Of a stretch of DNA of 64,000 nt, positions 40,693-49,553 are shown piece by piece. Made by a program: the position numbers and the translations under genes. Source of the DNA: JAWMQL01 sp033283165 (GTDB taxonomy: Bacteria; Pseudomonadota; Gammaproteobacteria; Pseudomonadales; Halieaceae); assembly GCA_033283165.1 (NCBI GenBank), contig JAWMQL010000001.1, forward strand, positions 124,001 to 188,000, in the 5' to 3' direction. The notes below the pieces were generated by a model. The model saw nothing but the letters and a program-made list of their open reading frames with translations, did not search any database and was not told the DNA's origin. Numbering within the stretch: position 1 is the first letter of the stretch; each line of letters begins with the position of its first letter.

Positions 40693-42789
40693 TCAGCTCT
40701 GGTTCAGCGAGCCCAGTTGTTCGCCCCTGGCGGCGAGGTCGAGTAGCAGGGGATCGGGCTCCCAGCACGCGTCACCTGTGAGTTTTTCGAGCTCACGCAA
40801 TTTGCCGATCACGGTATCCAGTCCGAGCTGGTCGGCGTAGAACATGGGTCCACCCCGCCATTGTGGAAAGCCGTAGCCATTGAGGTACACAATGTCTATG
40901 TCCGAGGGCCGTGCGGCTATGCCCTCACGCAGGATGGCAGCCCCCTCGTTGACCAGGGCGAGCACCAGGCGGTCGACTATTTCCTCGGCGTCGATCTCGC
41001 GTCGGGTCACATCCCACTGATCGGCGATCTGTACTATCAACGCCTCCACTTCGGGGTCGGTTTCGCGCTTGCGTGTCTCCGGGTCATAGCGATAGTAACC
41101 GGCGCCGGTTTTCTGCCCCAGCCGCTCCATTTCCACCAGGGTATCGGCCAGGGCGCTTTCCTTCACCGAACGGGACGCGATGCCCTGGTCGCGACGGGAG
41201 CGGTAGCCGATATCGATGCCCGCCAGGTCGCCCACCGCGATCGGGCCCATGGCCATGCCCCAGGTTTCCATGGTGCTGTCCACCTGCGCCGGGCTGGCCC
41301 CCTCCAGCAGTAATAACTGGGCCTGCCTGGCGTAGCCTTTCAGCATGCGGTTGCCGACGAAGCCGTGGCATACGCCCACCGCTACCGGTATCTTGCCGAT
41401 CTTTTTTGCCAGTTGCATAAAAGTCTGGACCACTTGCGGGGCGGTTTTGGCCGCGCGCACCACCTCCAGTAGCTTCATGACATTCGCCGGACTGAAGAAG
41501 TGCGCCCCGATAACCTTCTCCGGGCGAGCGGTGGCGGCGGCGATCTCGTTGACGTCCAGGTATGAGGTGTTGGTCGCCAGAATGCAATTTGCCTTGCAGG
41601 CCGCGTCCAGCTTGGCGAAGACCTCTTTTTTCACCTCCATGTTTTCGAAGACGGCCTCGATGACCAGGTCCACCGAGGCGAGGTCGGCGTAGTCGGTAGT
41701 GCCGGAAAAACGGGCCAGAAAAGCATCAGCTTGTTCCTGGGTGAAGCGCCCGCGCGTCACCGAGGTGGCGTAGTTTTTCTCGATGGTCGCCATGCCGCGA
41801 TCGAGGAAATCCTGCTGGGTCTCTACCAGGGTCACCGGTATACCGGCATTGGCGAAGCACATGGCGATGCCGCCACCCATGGTTCCGGCGCCGATCACCG
41901 CAACGGAGTTTACCGGCAGTGTGGGAGTATCCCCGGGGATGTCCGGGAGTTTGGCCGTGGCGCGCTCGGCGAAGAACACGTGGCGCATGGCGGCGGATTG
42001 TGGGGATGACTTGCACGCCAAAAAGCGCTCTCGCTCCGCTTTCATACCCTCGGCGATATCTGACCGGGTGGCCAGCTCCGCCAGTTCCACAATGTAAGCG
42101 GGTGCCAGCTGGCCGCGGGTCTTGCGGGCGATTCCCTTGCGGTAATTGTCGAAAAACCCGTCGTCTGCGGGGGGTGCTGCAGTACGCTGGCCAGTGGGGC
42201 GGGGTGGCGCCTGGTCGGCGATGAGTTGCCCGGCGTAGGCCAGCGCCCCGGCTTCCAGGTCACCCTCCACCAGCGTGTCGACCAGGCCCAGTTCCAGGGC
42301 CTGCTCCGCCTTGATCGGCGCGCCGCTGGTCATCATGTCCAGTGCGGCTTCTACTCCAACGACCCGGGGCAGGCGTTGGGTGCCCCCGGCGCCCGGCAGC
42401 AGCCCCAGCTTTACCTCAGGCAGACCGAGACGGGTGCCGGGCAGCGCACAGCGATAGTGCGCCGCCAGGGCCACTTCCAGTCCGCCGCCCAGGGCGTTGC
42501 CGTGCAATGCGGCCAGCACCGGCTTGTCCATATTCTCGATCGCATTGACGATGTCGGGCAGGTGCGGCTCCTGTGGCGGCTTGCCGAACTCGGAGATGTC
42601 CGCGCCGGCGATGAAGGTGCGACCCTCGCAGAGGATCAGCAGCAGTTCACTGGCGTCTTCACGCGACTGCTCCAGGGCCGCCAGGATACCGGCCCGCACC
42701 GGCTGGGAGAGTGCGTTGACCGGGGGATTGTCGATACGAATGATGCCAATGCGGTCGTTCAGCGAGTATGTGACGGGAGATGTGCTCAT
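40693..42789 (-). CDS. Fused enoyl-CoA hydratase/3-hydroxyacyl-CoA dehydrogenase
   Basis: 698 aa from ATG 42789; an in-frame GTG lies three codons upstream. N-terminal crotonase domain with catalytic Glu 105 (GGGLEVALA) and Glu 125 (PEVKLGLLPGAGGTQR), 20 residues apart as in rat enoyl-CoA hydratase. C-terminal 3-hydroxyacyl-CoA dehydrogenase with NAD motif GAGTMGGG at about 300-307, catalytic His 430 (GAHFFSPANVMKLLEVV) and the helical C-terminal domain. FadB/FadJ/MFE-like. As no separate paaF or paaH exists in the window, it can supply both the hydration and the NAD oxidation of the paa lower pathway. It is divergent from paaZ. Confidence 0.93.
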   Translation of the reverse strand: MSTSPVTYSLNDRIGIIRIDNPPVNALSQPVRAGILAALEQSREDASELLLILCEGRTFIAGADISEFGKPPQEPHLPDIVNAIENMDKPVLAALHGNALGGGLEVALAAHYRCALPGTRLGLPEVKLGLLPGAGGTQRLPRVVGVEAALDMMTSGAPIKAEQALELGLVDTLVEGDLEAGALAYAGQLIADQAPPRPTGQRTAAPPADDGFFDNYRKGIARKTRGQLAPAYIVELAELATRSDIAEGMKAERERFLACKSSPQSAAMRHVFFAERATAKLPDIPGDTPTLPVNSVAVIGAGTMGGGIAMCFANAGIPVTLVETQQDFLDRGMATIEKNYATSVTRGRFTQEQADAFLARFSGTTDYADLASVDLVIEAVFENMEVKKEVFAKLDAACKANCILATNTSYLDVNEIAAATARPEKVIGAHFFSPANVMKLLEVVRAAKTAPQVVQTFMQLAKKIGKIPVAVGVCHGFVGNRMLKGYARQAQLLLLEGASPAQVDSTMETWGMAMGPIAVGDLAGIDIGYRSRRDQGIASRSVKESALADTLVEMERLGQKTGAGYYRYDPETRKRETDPEVEALIVQIADQWDVTRREIDAEEIVDRLVLALVNEGAAILREGIAARPSDIDIVYLNGYGFPQWRGGPMFYADQLGLDTVIGKLRELEKLTGDACWEPDPLLLDLAARGEQLGSLNQS

Positions 42790-42911
42790 AATTTTCACCG
42801 GGTTGGTGGCCTGGTCGGATGACCGCGGCCGGTTTCGATTTCAGCGGATGGATTTTATATCCAAAGAAATTGCCTGTCTCCCGCTCCGGTACCGCCGGCC
42901 GGGAAAATAAA

Positions 42912-42950
42912 AGTATTACACAAATATTTACTTAAGTCCCAATTTGTGTA
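42912..42950. promoter_or_regulatory. Candidate operator ahead of the paaZ operon
   Basis: TACACAAAT (42917-42925) and ATTTGTGTA (42942-42950) form a perfect 9-bp inverted repeat with a 16-base spacer, centred about 60 bases before paaZ. It overlaps the GTATTACA-AAATA block shared with 39047. It is a candidate for PaaX or a TetR-type regulator. Confidence 0.5.
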
Positions 42951-42992
42951 TCATTAACGTCCTCGTAATACCAATAACTCAGGAGGTAGGTG

Positions 42993-45032
42993 ATGAAGCT
43001 GCAAAGCTATGCGGCGGGCCAGTGGTGTGAGGGTGCCGGAACGGGTACCCCGCTGTTCAACGCGGTGAATGGTGAAAAGATCTGTGAGGTTACCAGCGAA
43101 GGACTGGATTTTTCTGCCGTGGTACGCCACGGTCGCGAGGTAGGCAGTCCGGCCCTGCGCGCCATGACGTTTCTCGAGCGCGCCGCCGCCCTCAAGGACA
43201 TGGCCAAGCACCTGATGTCGAAGAAGGAGGAGTTTTACAGCCTCTCCGCCAAGACCGGCGCCACCCGTGCCGATGGCTGGATCGATATCGAGGGCGGCAT
43301 TGGCACCGTATTCAGCTATGCCAGCCTGGTCAACCGCGAGTTTCCCAATGATGTGGTGATGGTGGAGGGCGACATGGAACGTCTCTCGGCCAAGGGCAGT
43401 TTTGTCGGTCGTCACATCCTGTCGCCGAAACCCGGCGTGGCAGTTCACATCAACGCCTATAACTTCCCCTGCTGGGGCATGCTGGAAAAAATCGCCCCCA
43501 GCCTGGCAGCCGGCATGCCGGTTATCGTCAAGCCCGCTACCCCCGGTTCTTACCTTACCGAGGCGATGGTGAAGGAGATGGTCGCCGGCGAATTTTTCCC
43601 CGAGGGCTCGATCCAGCTGATTTGCGGCAGCGCCGGTGACCTGCTGGATCACCTCAATGAACAGGACGTGGTGACATTTACGGGTTCGGCCAGCACCGGC
43701 CAGAAACTGCGCACCCATCCCAATATCGTTGCCAACTCCATTCCCTTCACCATGGAGGCCGATTCACTGAACTGCGCCATTCTCGGCAAGTCCGTGGAAA
43801 CCGGCGATGAGGAGTTCGCCATCTTCATCAAGGAGGTGGCCAAGGAAATGACCACCAAGGCGGGACAGAAGTGTACCGCTATCCGCCGCGTCATCGTGCC
43901 GGCGGACAAGGTCGACGCGGTCGCCGCGGCGCTCAAGGAGCGCCTTGGCAAGGCCACCCTGGGTGATCCGGAGGTGGAGGGCGTGCGCATGGGCCCACTG
44001 GTTGGGCGCGACCAGGCTCAGGACGTGCAGGCCAAGGTGGATACGCTGGCAGGGGAGTGCGATATCCTTCTCGGCGGCGGTGACTTCGACATCGCCGGTG
44101 CGGATAACAGCAGCGGCGCATACTTCCCCGCTACCCTGCTGCACTGCGATGATCCGTTCAACAAGGTGCTGGTGCACGAGGTGGAGGCCTTCGGCCCGGT
44201 GAGCACCCTGATGCCCTACGACACCATCGAGGATGCGGTGACCATTGCCTGTATGGGCAAGGGCAGTCTCGCCGGCTCCCTCTACACCTACGACGACGCC
44301 GAGGCCCGCACGGTGATCCTGGCCACTGCGCCCTATCATGGCCGAATGCTGATCCTCAACCGCGACTGCGCCGGGGAATCAACCGGTCACGGTTCGCCCC
44401 TGGCGAACCTGGTGCACGGTGGCCCTGGCCGGGCCGGCGGCGGCGAGGAACTGGGCGGCGTCCGGGCGGTGAAGCATTACATGCAGCGCACTGCGCTGCA
44501 GGGGTCCCCGACCACCCTGATGGCCATTACCAATGAATACCACCCGGGGGCGAAGGTCTACAGCGACGACATTCACCCTTTCAAGAAGTGGTTCGAGGAC
44601 CTCAGGATTGGCGAGACCCTGGTCACCCACCGGCGCACCGTGACCGAGGCGGATATCGTCAACTTCGGTTGTGTCAGTGGCGACCACTTCTACGCCCACT
44701 TCGACGAAATCGCGGCGAAGGATTCCTTCTTCGGCCAACGGGTGGCCCATGGCTATTTCGTCATCTCCGCGGCGGCGGGTATGTTTGTGGAACCCTCGCC
44801 GGGTCCTGTCATCGCCAACTACGGTCTGGAAAACCTGCGCTTTATCGAACCGGTCCCCGCCGGTACCACGATACAGGCCAAAATCTCCGTGAAGCGCAAA
44901 ATCAAGAAGGCCCCCCGCGGCGACGAGAAGCCGAACGGGGTGGTGGTGTGGGCGGTGGAAGTCAGCAACCAGGACGGCGCGCCGGTGGCCATCTACGACA
45001 TCATGACCCTGGTCGCCCGGCGCGACCCCTGA
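42993..45032 (+). CDS. paaZ: Oxepin-CoA hydrolase/semialdehyde dehydrogenase PaaZ
   Basis: 679 aa, as in E. coli. N-terminal aldehyde dehydrogenase domain with Glu 255 and nucleophile Cys 294 (GQKCTAIRR), almost the E. coli positions (256, 295). C-terminal MaoC-like hydratase with Asp 564 and His 569 (SGDHFYAHFD) for oxepin-CoA ring opening. It gives 3-oxo-5,6-dehydrosuberyl-CoA. ATG 42993 has AGGAGG six bases upstream. First gene of the operon paaZ-G-I-J-A-B-C-D-E; gaps between genes are short or overlapping. Confidence 0.97.
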   Translation: MKLQSYAAGQWCEGAGTGTPLFNAVNGEKICEVTSEGLDFSAVVRHGREVGSPALRAMTFLERAAALKDMAKHLMSKKEEFYSLSAKTGATRADGWIDIEGGIGTVFSYASLVNREFPNDVVMVEGDMERLSAKGSFVGRHILSPKPGVAVHINAYNFPCWGMLEKIAPSLAAGMPVIVKPATPGSYLTEAMVKEMVAGEFFPEGSIQLICGSAGDLLDHLNEQDVVTFTGSASTGQKLRTHPNIVANSIPFTMEADSLNCAILGKSVETGDEEFAIFIKEVAKEMTTKAGQKCTAIRRVIVPADKVDAVAAALKERLGKATLGDPEVEGVRMGPLVGRDQAQDVQAKVDTLAGECDILLGGGDFDIAGADNSSGAYFPATLLHCDDPFNKVLVHEVEAFGPVSTLMPYDTIEDAVTIACMGKGSLAGSLYTYDDAEARTVILATAPYHGRMLILNRDCAGESTGHGSPLANLVHGGPGRAGGGEELGGVRAVKHYMQRTALQGSPTTLMAITNEYHPGAKVYSDDIHPFKKWFEDLRIGETLVTHRRTVTEADIVNFGCVSGDHFYAHFDEIAAKDSFFGQRVAHGYFVISAAAGMFVEPSPGPVIANYGLENLRFIEPVPAGTTIQAKISVKRKIKKAPRGDEKPNGVVVWAVEVSNQDGAPVAIYDIMTLVARRDP

Positions 45033-45047
45033 GCGAGGATGACGGCA

Positions 45048-45839
45048 ATGAGCTACGAGAACATCGAATACGAGGTGGCCGACGGTGTCGCGGTACTGAA
45101 ACTCAACCGCCCCGAATCCCTGAACAGCTTCACCAGTGATATGCACCTGGAAGTTCGCGAGGTCCTGACGCAGGCTGCTCAGGATAACGGGGTGCGTGCC
45201 GTACTGCTTACCGGCAACGGCCGGGGTTTCTGTGCCGGCCAGGACCTCAATGACCGCGCCGTGGCGCCGGGTGAGTCCATGCCTGACCTGGGGGATTCGG
45301 TGGAGAAAAACTACAACCCGCTGATCCGCCTGCTCACCACCATGGAGAAGCCGGTGATCTGCGCGGTGAACGGTGTGGCAGCCGGCGCCGGCGCCAACAT
45401 TGCGCTTGCCTGCGACATCGTGATTGCCGCCCGCAGTGCCAATTTCATCGAATCGTTCTGCAAGTTGGGGCTCATCCCGGATTCTGGCGGCACCTGGCAC
45501 CTTCCCCGCCTGGTGGGTATGGCCAGGGCCAGGGGACTGGCCATGTTGGGCCCGAAAGTCTCAGCGGAGCAGGCCGAAGCCTGGGGCATGATCTGGCAGG
45601 TAGTGGATGATGAGGCCTTGCTGGATACCGCCATGGGCCTGGCAAGACAGATGGCCACCCAGCCCACCCGTGGTTTCGCCTTTACCAAGCAGGCGTTCGC
45701 CCGGTCAGCGGTCAACACGCTTGACCAGCAACTGGAGGTGGAAAAGGAGTTGATGCGGGCAGCGGGCAAGACCCACGACTACCAGGAAGGCGTGAAAGCC
45801 TTCCTTGAGAAGCGTACTCCCGAGTACAAGGGCGAATAG
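45048..45839 (+). CDS. paaG: 1,2-epoxyphenylacetyl-CoA isomerase PaaG
   Basis: 263 aa from ATG 45048, matching the E. coli PaaG length (an ATG at 45039 is too close to the ribosome site). Crotonase fold with the PaaG-typical GFCAGQDLNDR, KPVICAVNGVAAGAGAN, SKLGLIPD-like FCKLGLIPDSGGTWHLPRL and EWGMIWQVVDDE-like AWGMIWQVVDDE segments. It isomerises the ring epoxide to oxepin-CoA and also acts as a double-bond isomerase later in the path. Confidence 0.96.
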   Translation: MSYENIEYEVADGVAVLKLNRPESLNSFTSDMHLEVREVLTQAAQDNGVRAVLLTGNGRGFCAGQDLNDRAVAPGESMPDLGDSVEKNYNPLIRLLTTMEKPVICAVNGVAAGAGANIALACDIVIAARSANFIESFCKLGLIPDSGGTWHLPRLVGMARARGLAMLGPKVSAEQAEAWGMIWQVVDDEALLDTAMGLARQMATQPTRGFAFTKQAFARSAVNTLDQQLEVEKELMRAAGKTHDYQEGVKAFLEKRTPEYKGE

Positions 45840-45841
45840 GC

Positions 45842-46294
45842 GTGCTAAATGAACAGCAACTCGCCGAGGCCAGCGCCGCAGCCATGTGGGCGGACGACAG
45901 GGCATCCCAGGCGATGGGCATGGCCATTAAAGAGATTGCACCCGGTACGGCCACGCTGACCATGACCGTGCGGGAAGATATGGTCAACGGCCACGACATC
46001 TGTCACGGGGGATTCATTTTCACCCTGGCAGACAGCGCCTTCGCCTTCGCCTGCAACAGCCAGAACCTGATCGCCGTGGCATCCGGCGCGCGCATCGAGT
46101 TCCTGGCTCCCGGCAAACTCGGTGACCAACTCACGGCGGTGGCCAGGGTGGCATCCCAGGGCAGACGCAACGGCGTCTACGATGCGGTGGTAAGCAACCA
46201 GGACGGCAGGGATATCGCGCTGTTCCGTGGCAATTCCGCCCGTATCGGTGGTGCCCTGGTGGACGAATCAACAGGAGAAGCAATTAATGACTGA
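45842..46294 (+). CDS. paaI: Hydroxyphenylacetyl-CoA thioesterase PaaI
   Basis: 150 aa hot-dog-fold thioesterase. HDICHGGFIFTLADSAFA contains the family signature with catalytic Asp 64 (Asp 61 in E. coli PaaI). It hydrolyses dead-end ring-hydroxylated or stalled CoA esters to free CoA. GTG start two bases after the paaG stop; the 3' end overlaps paaJ by eight bases. Confidence 0.95.
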   Translation: MLNEQQLAEASAAAMWADDRASQAMGMAIKEIAPGTATLTMTVREDMVNGHDICHGGFIFTLADSAFAFACNSQNLIAVASGARIEFLAPGKLGDQLTAVARVASQGRRNGVYDAVVSNQDGRDIALFRGNSARIGGALVDESTGEAIND

Positions 46295-47489
46295 CGCCTT
46301 TATCTGTGACGCGATACGCACCCCGATCGGTCGCTATGGCGGCGCCCTGTCTCCGGTGCGCGCCGACGACCTGGGCGCGATTCCCATCAGGGCGCTGATG
46401 GAGCGCAACCCCGGCGTGGATTGGAAACAGGTGGACGATGTCTGGTACGGCTGCGCCAACCAGGCCGGTGAGGACAATCGCAACGTGGCGCGCATGAGTT
46501 CCCTGCTGGCCGGATTGCCCGTGGAAGTGCCTGGCGTAACCGTCAACCGGCTCTGCGGTTCCGGCATGGACGCGGTGGGGTCTGCGGCCCGGGCAATCAA
46601 GGCGGGCGAAATCGATCTGGCTATCGCCGGCGGCGTCGAGTCCATGTCCCGGGCGCCGTTTGTTACCGGCAAGGCGACCAGTGCCTTCAGTCGTGATGCG
46701 CAGATGTTCGACACCACGATCGGCTGGCGCTTCGTCAACAAACTGATGAAGCAACAGTACGGTATCGACTCCATGCCGGAGACGGCTGAGAACGTGGCCG
46801 AGCAGTTCAGCATTGCCCGGGAAGACCAGGACGCCTTTGCCCTGCGCTCGCAGCAGAAGGCCGCCGAGGCCCAGCAGTCGGGGCGCTTCGACGACGAGAT
46901 CGTGGCGGTCACAATTCCCCAGCGCAAGGGAGATCCGGTGGTGGTGGATACCGACGAACATCCGCGCGCTACCAGCATGGAAGCCCTGGCCAGGTTGGGT
47001 ACGCCCTTCCGCGAAAACGGTACGGTCACTGCCGGCAATGCCTCTGGCGTCAATGACGGTGCCTGTGCCCTGCTGGTTGCCTCCGCCGCCGCCGCTGAAC
47101 GGCATGGACTGGTGCCGAAGGCCCGCATACTGGCGATGGCGACCAGTGGGCTCGAACCGCGGATCATGGGCTATGGGCCCTTCGAGGCCAGCAACAAGGT
47201 GCTGGCCAGGGCCGGGCTGTCCCTGGCCGACATGGACGTGATCGAATTGAATGAGGCCTTCGCCGCCCAGGGCCTGGCAGTAACCCGCGCCCTGGGCCTG
47301 GCGGATGATGACGAGCGTATCAATCCCAACGGCGGCGCCATTGCCCTCGGGCATCCCCTGGGCATGAGCGGTGCCCGGCTGGTGACCACCGCCATGTACC
47401 AGTTACACCGAAGCGGCGGGCGCTACGCGCTGTGCACCATGTGCATCGGGGTAGGGCAGGGCATCGCCCTGGTTATCGAACGCACCTGA
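46287..47489 (+). CDS. paaJ: 3-oxoadipyl-CoA thiolase PaaJ
   Basis: 400 aa from ATG 46287 (GGAGAAG upstream; overlaps paaI). Thiolase with nucleophile Cys 90 (NRLCGSGMDA), His in NPNGGAIALGHPLGMSG and the second Cys in CTMCIGVGQG. It cleaves 3-oxoadipyl-CoA and 3-oxo-5,6-dehydrosuberyl-CoA, releasing acetyl-CoA. PcaF is a close relative; the context fixes it as PaaJ. Confidence 0.95.
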   Translation: MTDAFICDAIRTPIGRYGGALSPVRADDLGAIPIRALMERNPGVDWKQVDDVWYGCANQAGEDNRNVARMSSLLAGLPVEVPGVTVNRLCGSGMDAVGSAARAIKAGEIDLAIAGGVESMSRAPFVTGKATSAFSRDAQMFDTTIGWRFVNKLMKQQYGIDSMPETAENVAEQFSIAREDQDAFALRSQQKAAEAQQSGRFDDEIVAVTIPQRKGDPVVVDTDEHPRATSMEALARLGTPFRENGTVTAGNASGVNDGACALLVASAAAAERHGLVPKARILAMATSGLEPRIMGYGPFEASNKVLARAGLSLADMDVIELNEAFAAQGLAVTRALGLADDDERINPNGGAIALGHPLGMSGARLVTTAMYQLHRSGGRYALCTMCIGVGQGIALVIERT

Positions 47490-47516
47490 CAGATTAACCT
47501 CAACGGGAGAAAAACC

Positions 47517-48479
47517 ATGAGTGAACTCTCAACAGCGGAACTGGAAAAACTGGAAGCGGCCTTCCAGGCCAGGATCGACGCGGAAGAAAAAATCGAGCCC
47601 AAGGACTGGATGCCGGAGGGTTACCGCAAGAACCTGATTCGACAGATTTCCCAGCATGCACACTCGGAAGTGATCGGCATGCAGCCGGAAGGTAACTGGA
47701 TTACCCGCGCCCCCACCCTGCACCGTAAGTGCATTCTGCTGGCCAAGGTCCAGGACGAGGGTGGCCACGGCCTGTACCTGTACAGTGCAACCGAAACTCT
47801 CGGTATCAGCCGCGAGGAGTTGATCCAGGCACTCCACGACGGCGTGGCCAAGTACGCGTCCATCTTCAATTACCCGGCCCTGACATGGGCGGACATCGGC
47901 GCCATCGGCTGGCTGGTCGACGGCGCTGCCATTGTCAACCAGGTATCCCTGCAGCGCACCTCCTACGGACCCTATTCGCGCGGCATGATCCGCATCTGCA
48001 AGGAGGAGAGTTTTCACCAGCGCCAGGGCTACCACATCATGATGACCCTGATGCAGGGGTCAGAGGAGCAGCGGGCCATGGCCCAGGACGCCCTGAACCG
48101 TTTCTGGTGGCCCGCGTTGATGATGTTCGGTCCCCACGATGCCGAGTCGGCGCATTCCGCCCAGTCCATGAAGTGGAAAATCAAACGCCAGAGCAATGAC
48201 GAGCTGCGACAGAAGTTCGTCGACCAGAGTGTGGCGCAGGCGAAGGAGATCGGCCTGGAAATCCCCGATCCGGAGCTGAAGTGGAACGAGGAGCGCGGCC
48301 ACTACGATTTCGGCGAGATCGACTGGGAGGAATTCGCCCAGGTGGTGGCCGGCAACGGTCCCTGCAATCGCCAGCGCCTGCAGCACCACATCAAGGTTCA
48401 CAGGGATGGCCAGTGGGTGCGCGACGCCATGGCCGCCCACGAGGAAAAAGTCAGACAGCGCGCCGTCAAGGTCGCCTAG
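47517..48479 (+). CDS. paaA: Phenylacetyl-CoA epoxidase subunit PaaA
   Basis: 320 aa catalytic alpha subunit of the diiron monooxygenase. Ligand helices are visible: CILLAKVQDEGGHGLYLYSATETLG (Glu and His) and RICKEESFHQRQGYHIM (second Glu-x2-His set). It adds oxygen across the aromatic ring of phenylacetyl-CoA, together with PaaC, PaaB and the reductase PaaE. It starts 27 bases after paaJ. Confidence 0.98.
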   Translation: MSELSTAELEKLEAAFQARIDAEEKIEPKDWMPEGYRKNLIRQISQHAHSEVIGMQPEGNWITRAPTLHRKCILLAKVQDEGGHGLYLYSATETLGISREELIQALHDGVAKYASIFNYPALTWADIGAIGWLVDGAAIVNQVSLQRTSYGPYSRGMIRICKEESFHQRQGYHIMMTLMQGSEEQRAMAQDALNRFWWPALMMFGPHDAESAHSAQSMKWKIKRQSNDELRQKFVDQSVAQAKEIGLEIPDPELKWNEERGHYDFGEIDWEEFAQVVAGNGPCNRQRLQHHIKVHRDGQWVRDAMAAHEEKVRQRAVKVA

Positions 48480-48490
48480 GGAGATTAACC

Positions 48491-48775
48491 ATGTCAGAAC
48501 ACATGAAACTGTACGAAGTATTCATCCGCTCCAAGCGCGGCCTGGACCACAAGCACGTGGGCAGCCTGCACGCCGAGGACCCGCAGCAGGCCCTGGAATA
48601 TGCCCGCGACATCTACACCCGGCGCAGTGAGGGAGTGAGCATCTGGGTGGTGAATTCCTCCGACGTCACGGCGTCCCAGGAATCGGATTGCGGCAGCTTC
48701 TACGACCCCCATGACGACAAGCCCTACCGCCATGCCACCCACTACCAGCTGCCAGAAGCTGTCAACAACATGTAG
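48491..48775 (+). CDS. paaB: Phenylacetyl-CoA epoxidase subunit PaaB
   Basis: 94 aa, as in E. coli. LYEVFIRSKRGLDHKHVGSLHAEDP, ALEYARDIYTRRSEG and the YDPHDDKPYRHATHY end are diagnostic. Small subunit that bridges PaaAC heterodimers. The start is the ATG at 48491, 11 bases after paaA, which gives the family length. Confidence 0.97.
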   Translation: MSEHMKLYEVFIRSKRGLDHKHVGSLHAEDPQQALEYARDIYTRRSEGVSIWVVNSSDVTASQESDCGSFYDPHDDKPYRHATHYQLPEAVNNM

Positions 48776-48785
48776 GAGGCGGAAA

Positions 48786-49547
48786 ATGTCCGTATCCAAA
48801 GACGAAATCAAACAGTATGCCATCCGCCTGGCCGATGACGCGGTGGTGCTCGGGCACCGGCTGTCCGAGTGGTGCAGTTTCGGCCCCTTCCTGGAAGAAG
48901 ACCTGGCGTTGACCAATGTGGCCCTGGACTTTATCGGCCGGGCCCGCATGTTCTACAGCTACGCGGCCGAGCTCGCCGACGACGGTTCCACCGAGGACAC
49001 CTACGCCTTCACCCGGGACAATCGCGAGTTCACCAACCTGCTGATCCACGAACTGAACAACGGCGACTTCGCCTTTACCATGGCCCGGCAGTACTTCATT
49101 GACGTGTACTCACTTGCCTACATGGAGGCCCTGCAGAAGTCCTCCGACGCCACCCTGGCGGCCATCGCCGACAAGGCGGTGAAGGAGAGTCGCTACCACC
49201 TGCGCCGCAGCCACGACTGGATGCTGCGTCTGGGGGACGGCACTGAGGAGAGCCGCCGTCGCATGCAGGAGGCGGTGGAAAATCTCTGGGGCTATGTCCC
49301 TGAGTTGTTCGAGATGGATGAGCTGGAGCAGGCACTGGCGCAGGCCGGTATCGGCGTGGATGCCGCAGCCCTGAGCGATGACTGGTACGCCACCGTGCGC
49401 GCCACCCTGGCAGAGGCGACCCTGGAAGAGCCCGCCGGCGACTGGTCCGTCCGCGGTGGCCGCCAGGGCATTCATACCGAGGCTCTCGGCCACATGCTCA
49501 GCGATATGCAGTTTGTGCAGCGGGCCTACCCGGGCCTGCAGTGGTAG
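48786..49547 (+). CDS. paaC: Phenylacetyl-CoA epoxidase subunit PaaC
   Basis: 253 aa. Ferritin-like structural subunit: RLADDAVVLGHRLSEWCSFGPFLEEDLALTNVALDFIGRAR, NREFTNLLIHELNNGDFAFTMARQ, KESRYHLRRSHDW, and HTEALGHMLSDMQFVQRAYPG at the C-terminus. Pairs with PaaA. Start at ATG 48786 after a GGAGG site that overlaps the paaB stop. Confidence 0.97.
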   Translation: MSVSKDEIKQYAIRLADDAVVLGHRLSEWCSFGPFLEEDLALTNVALDFIGRARMFYSYAAELADDGSTEDTYAFTRDNREFTNLLIHELNNGDFAFTMARQYFIDVYSLAYMEALQKSSDATLAAIADKAVKESRYHLRRSHDWMLRLGDGTEESRRRMQEAVENLWGYVPELFEMDELEQALAQAGIGVDAAALSDDWYATVRATLAEATLEEPAGDWSVRGGRQGIHTEALGHMLSDMQFVQRAYPGLQW

Positions 49548-49553
49548 CCAGCG

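Noticed and set aside
46227..46286. Extended N-terminus of the PaaJ thiolase
   Set aside because: The extra residues are a frame-shifted reading of paaI; thiolases begin at the MTDAFICDAIRTP stretch.
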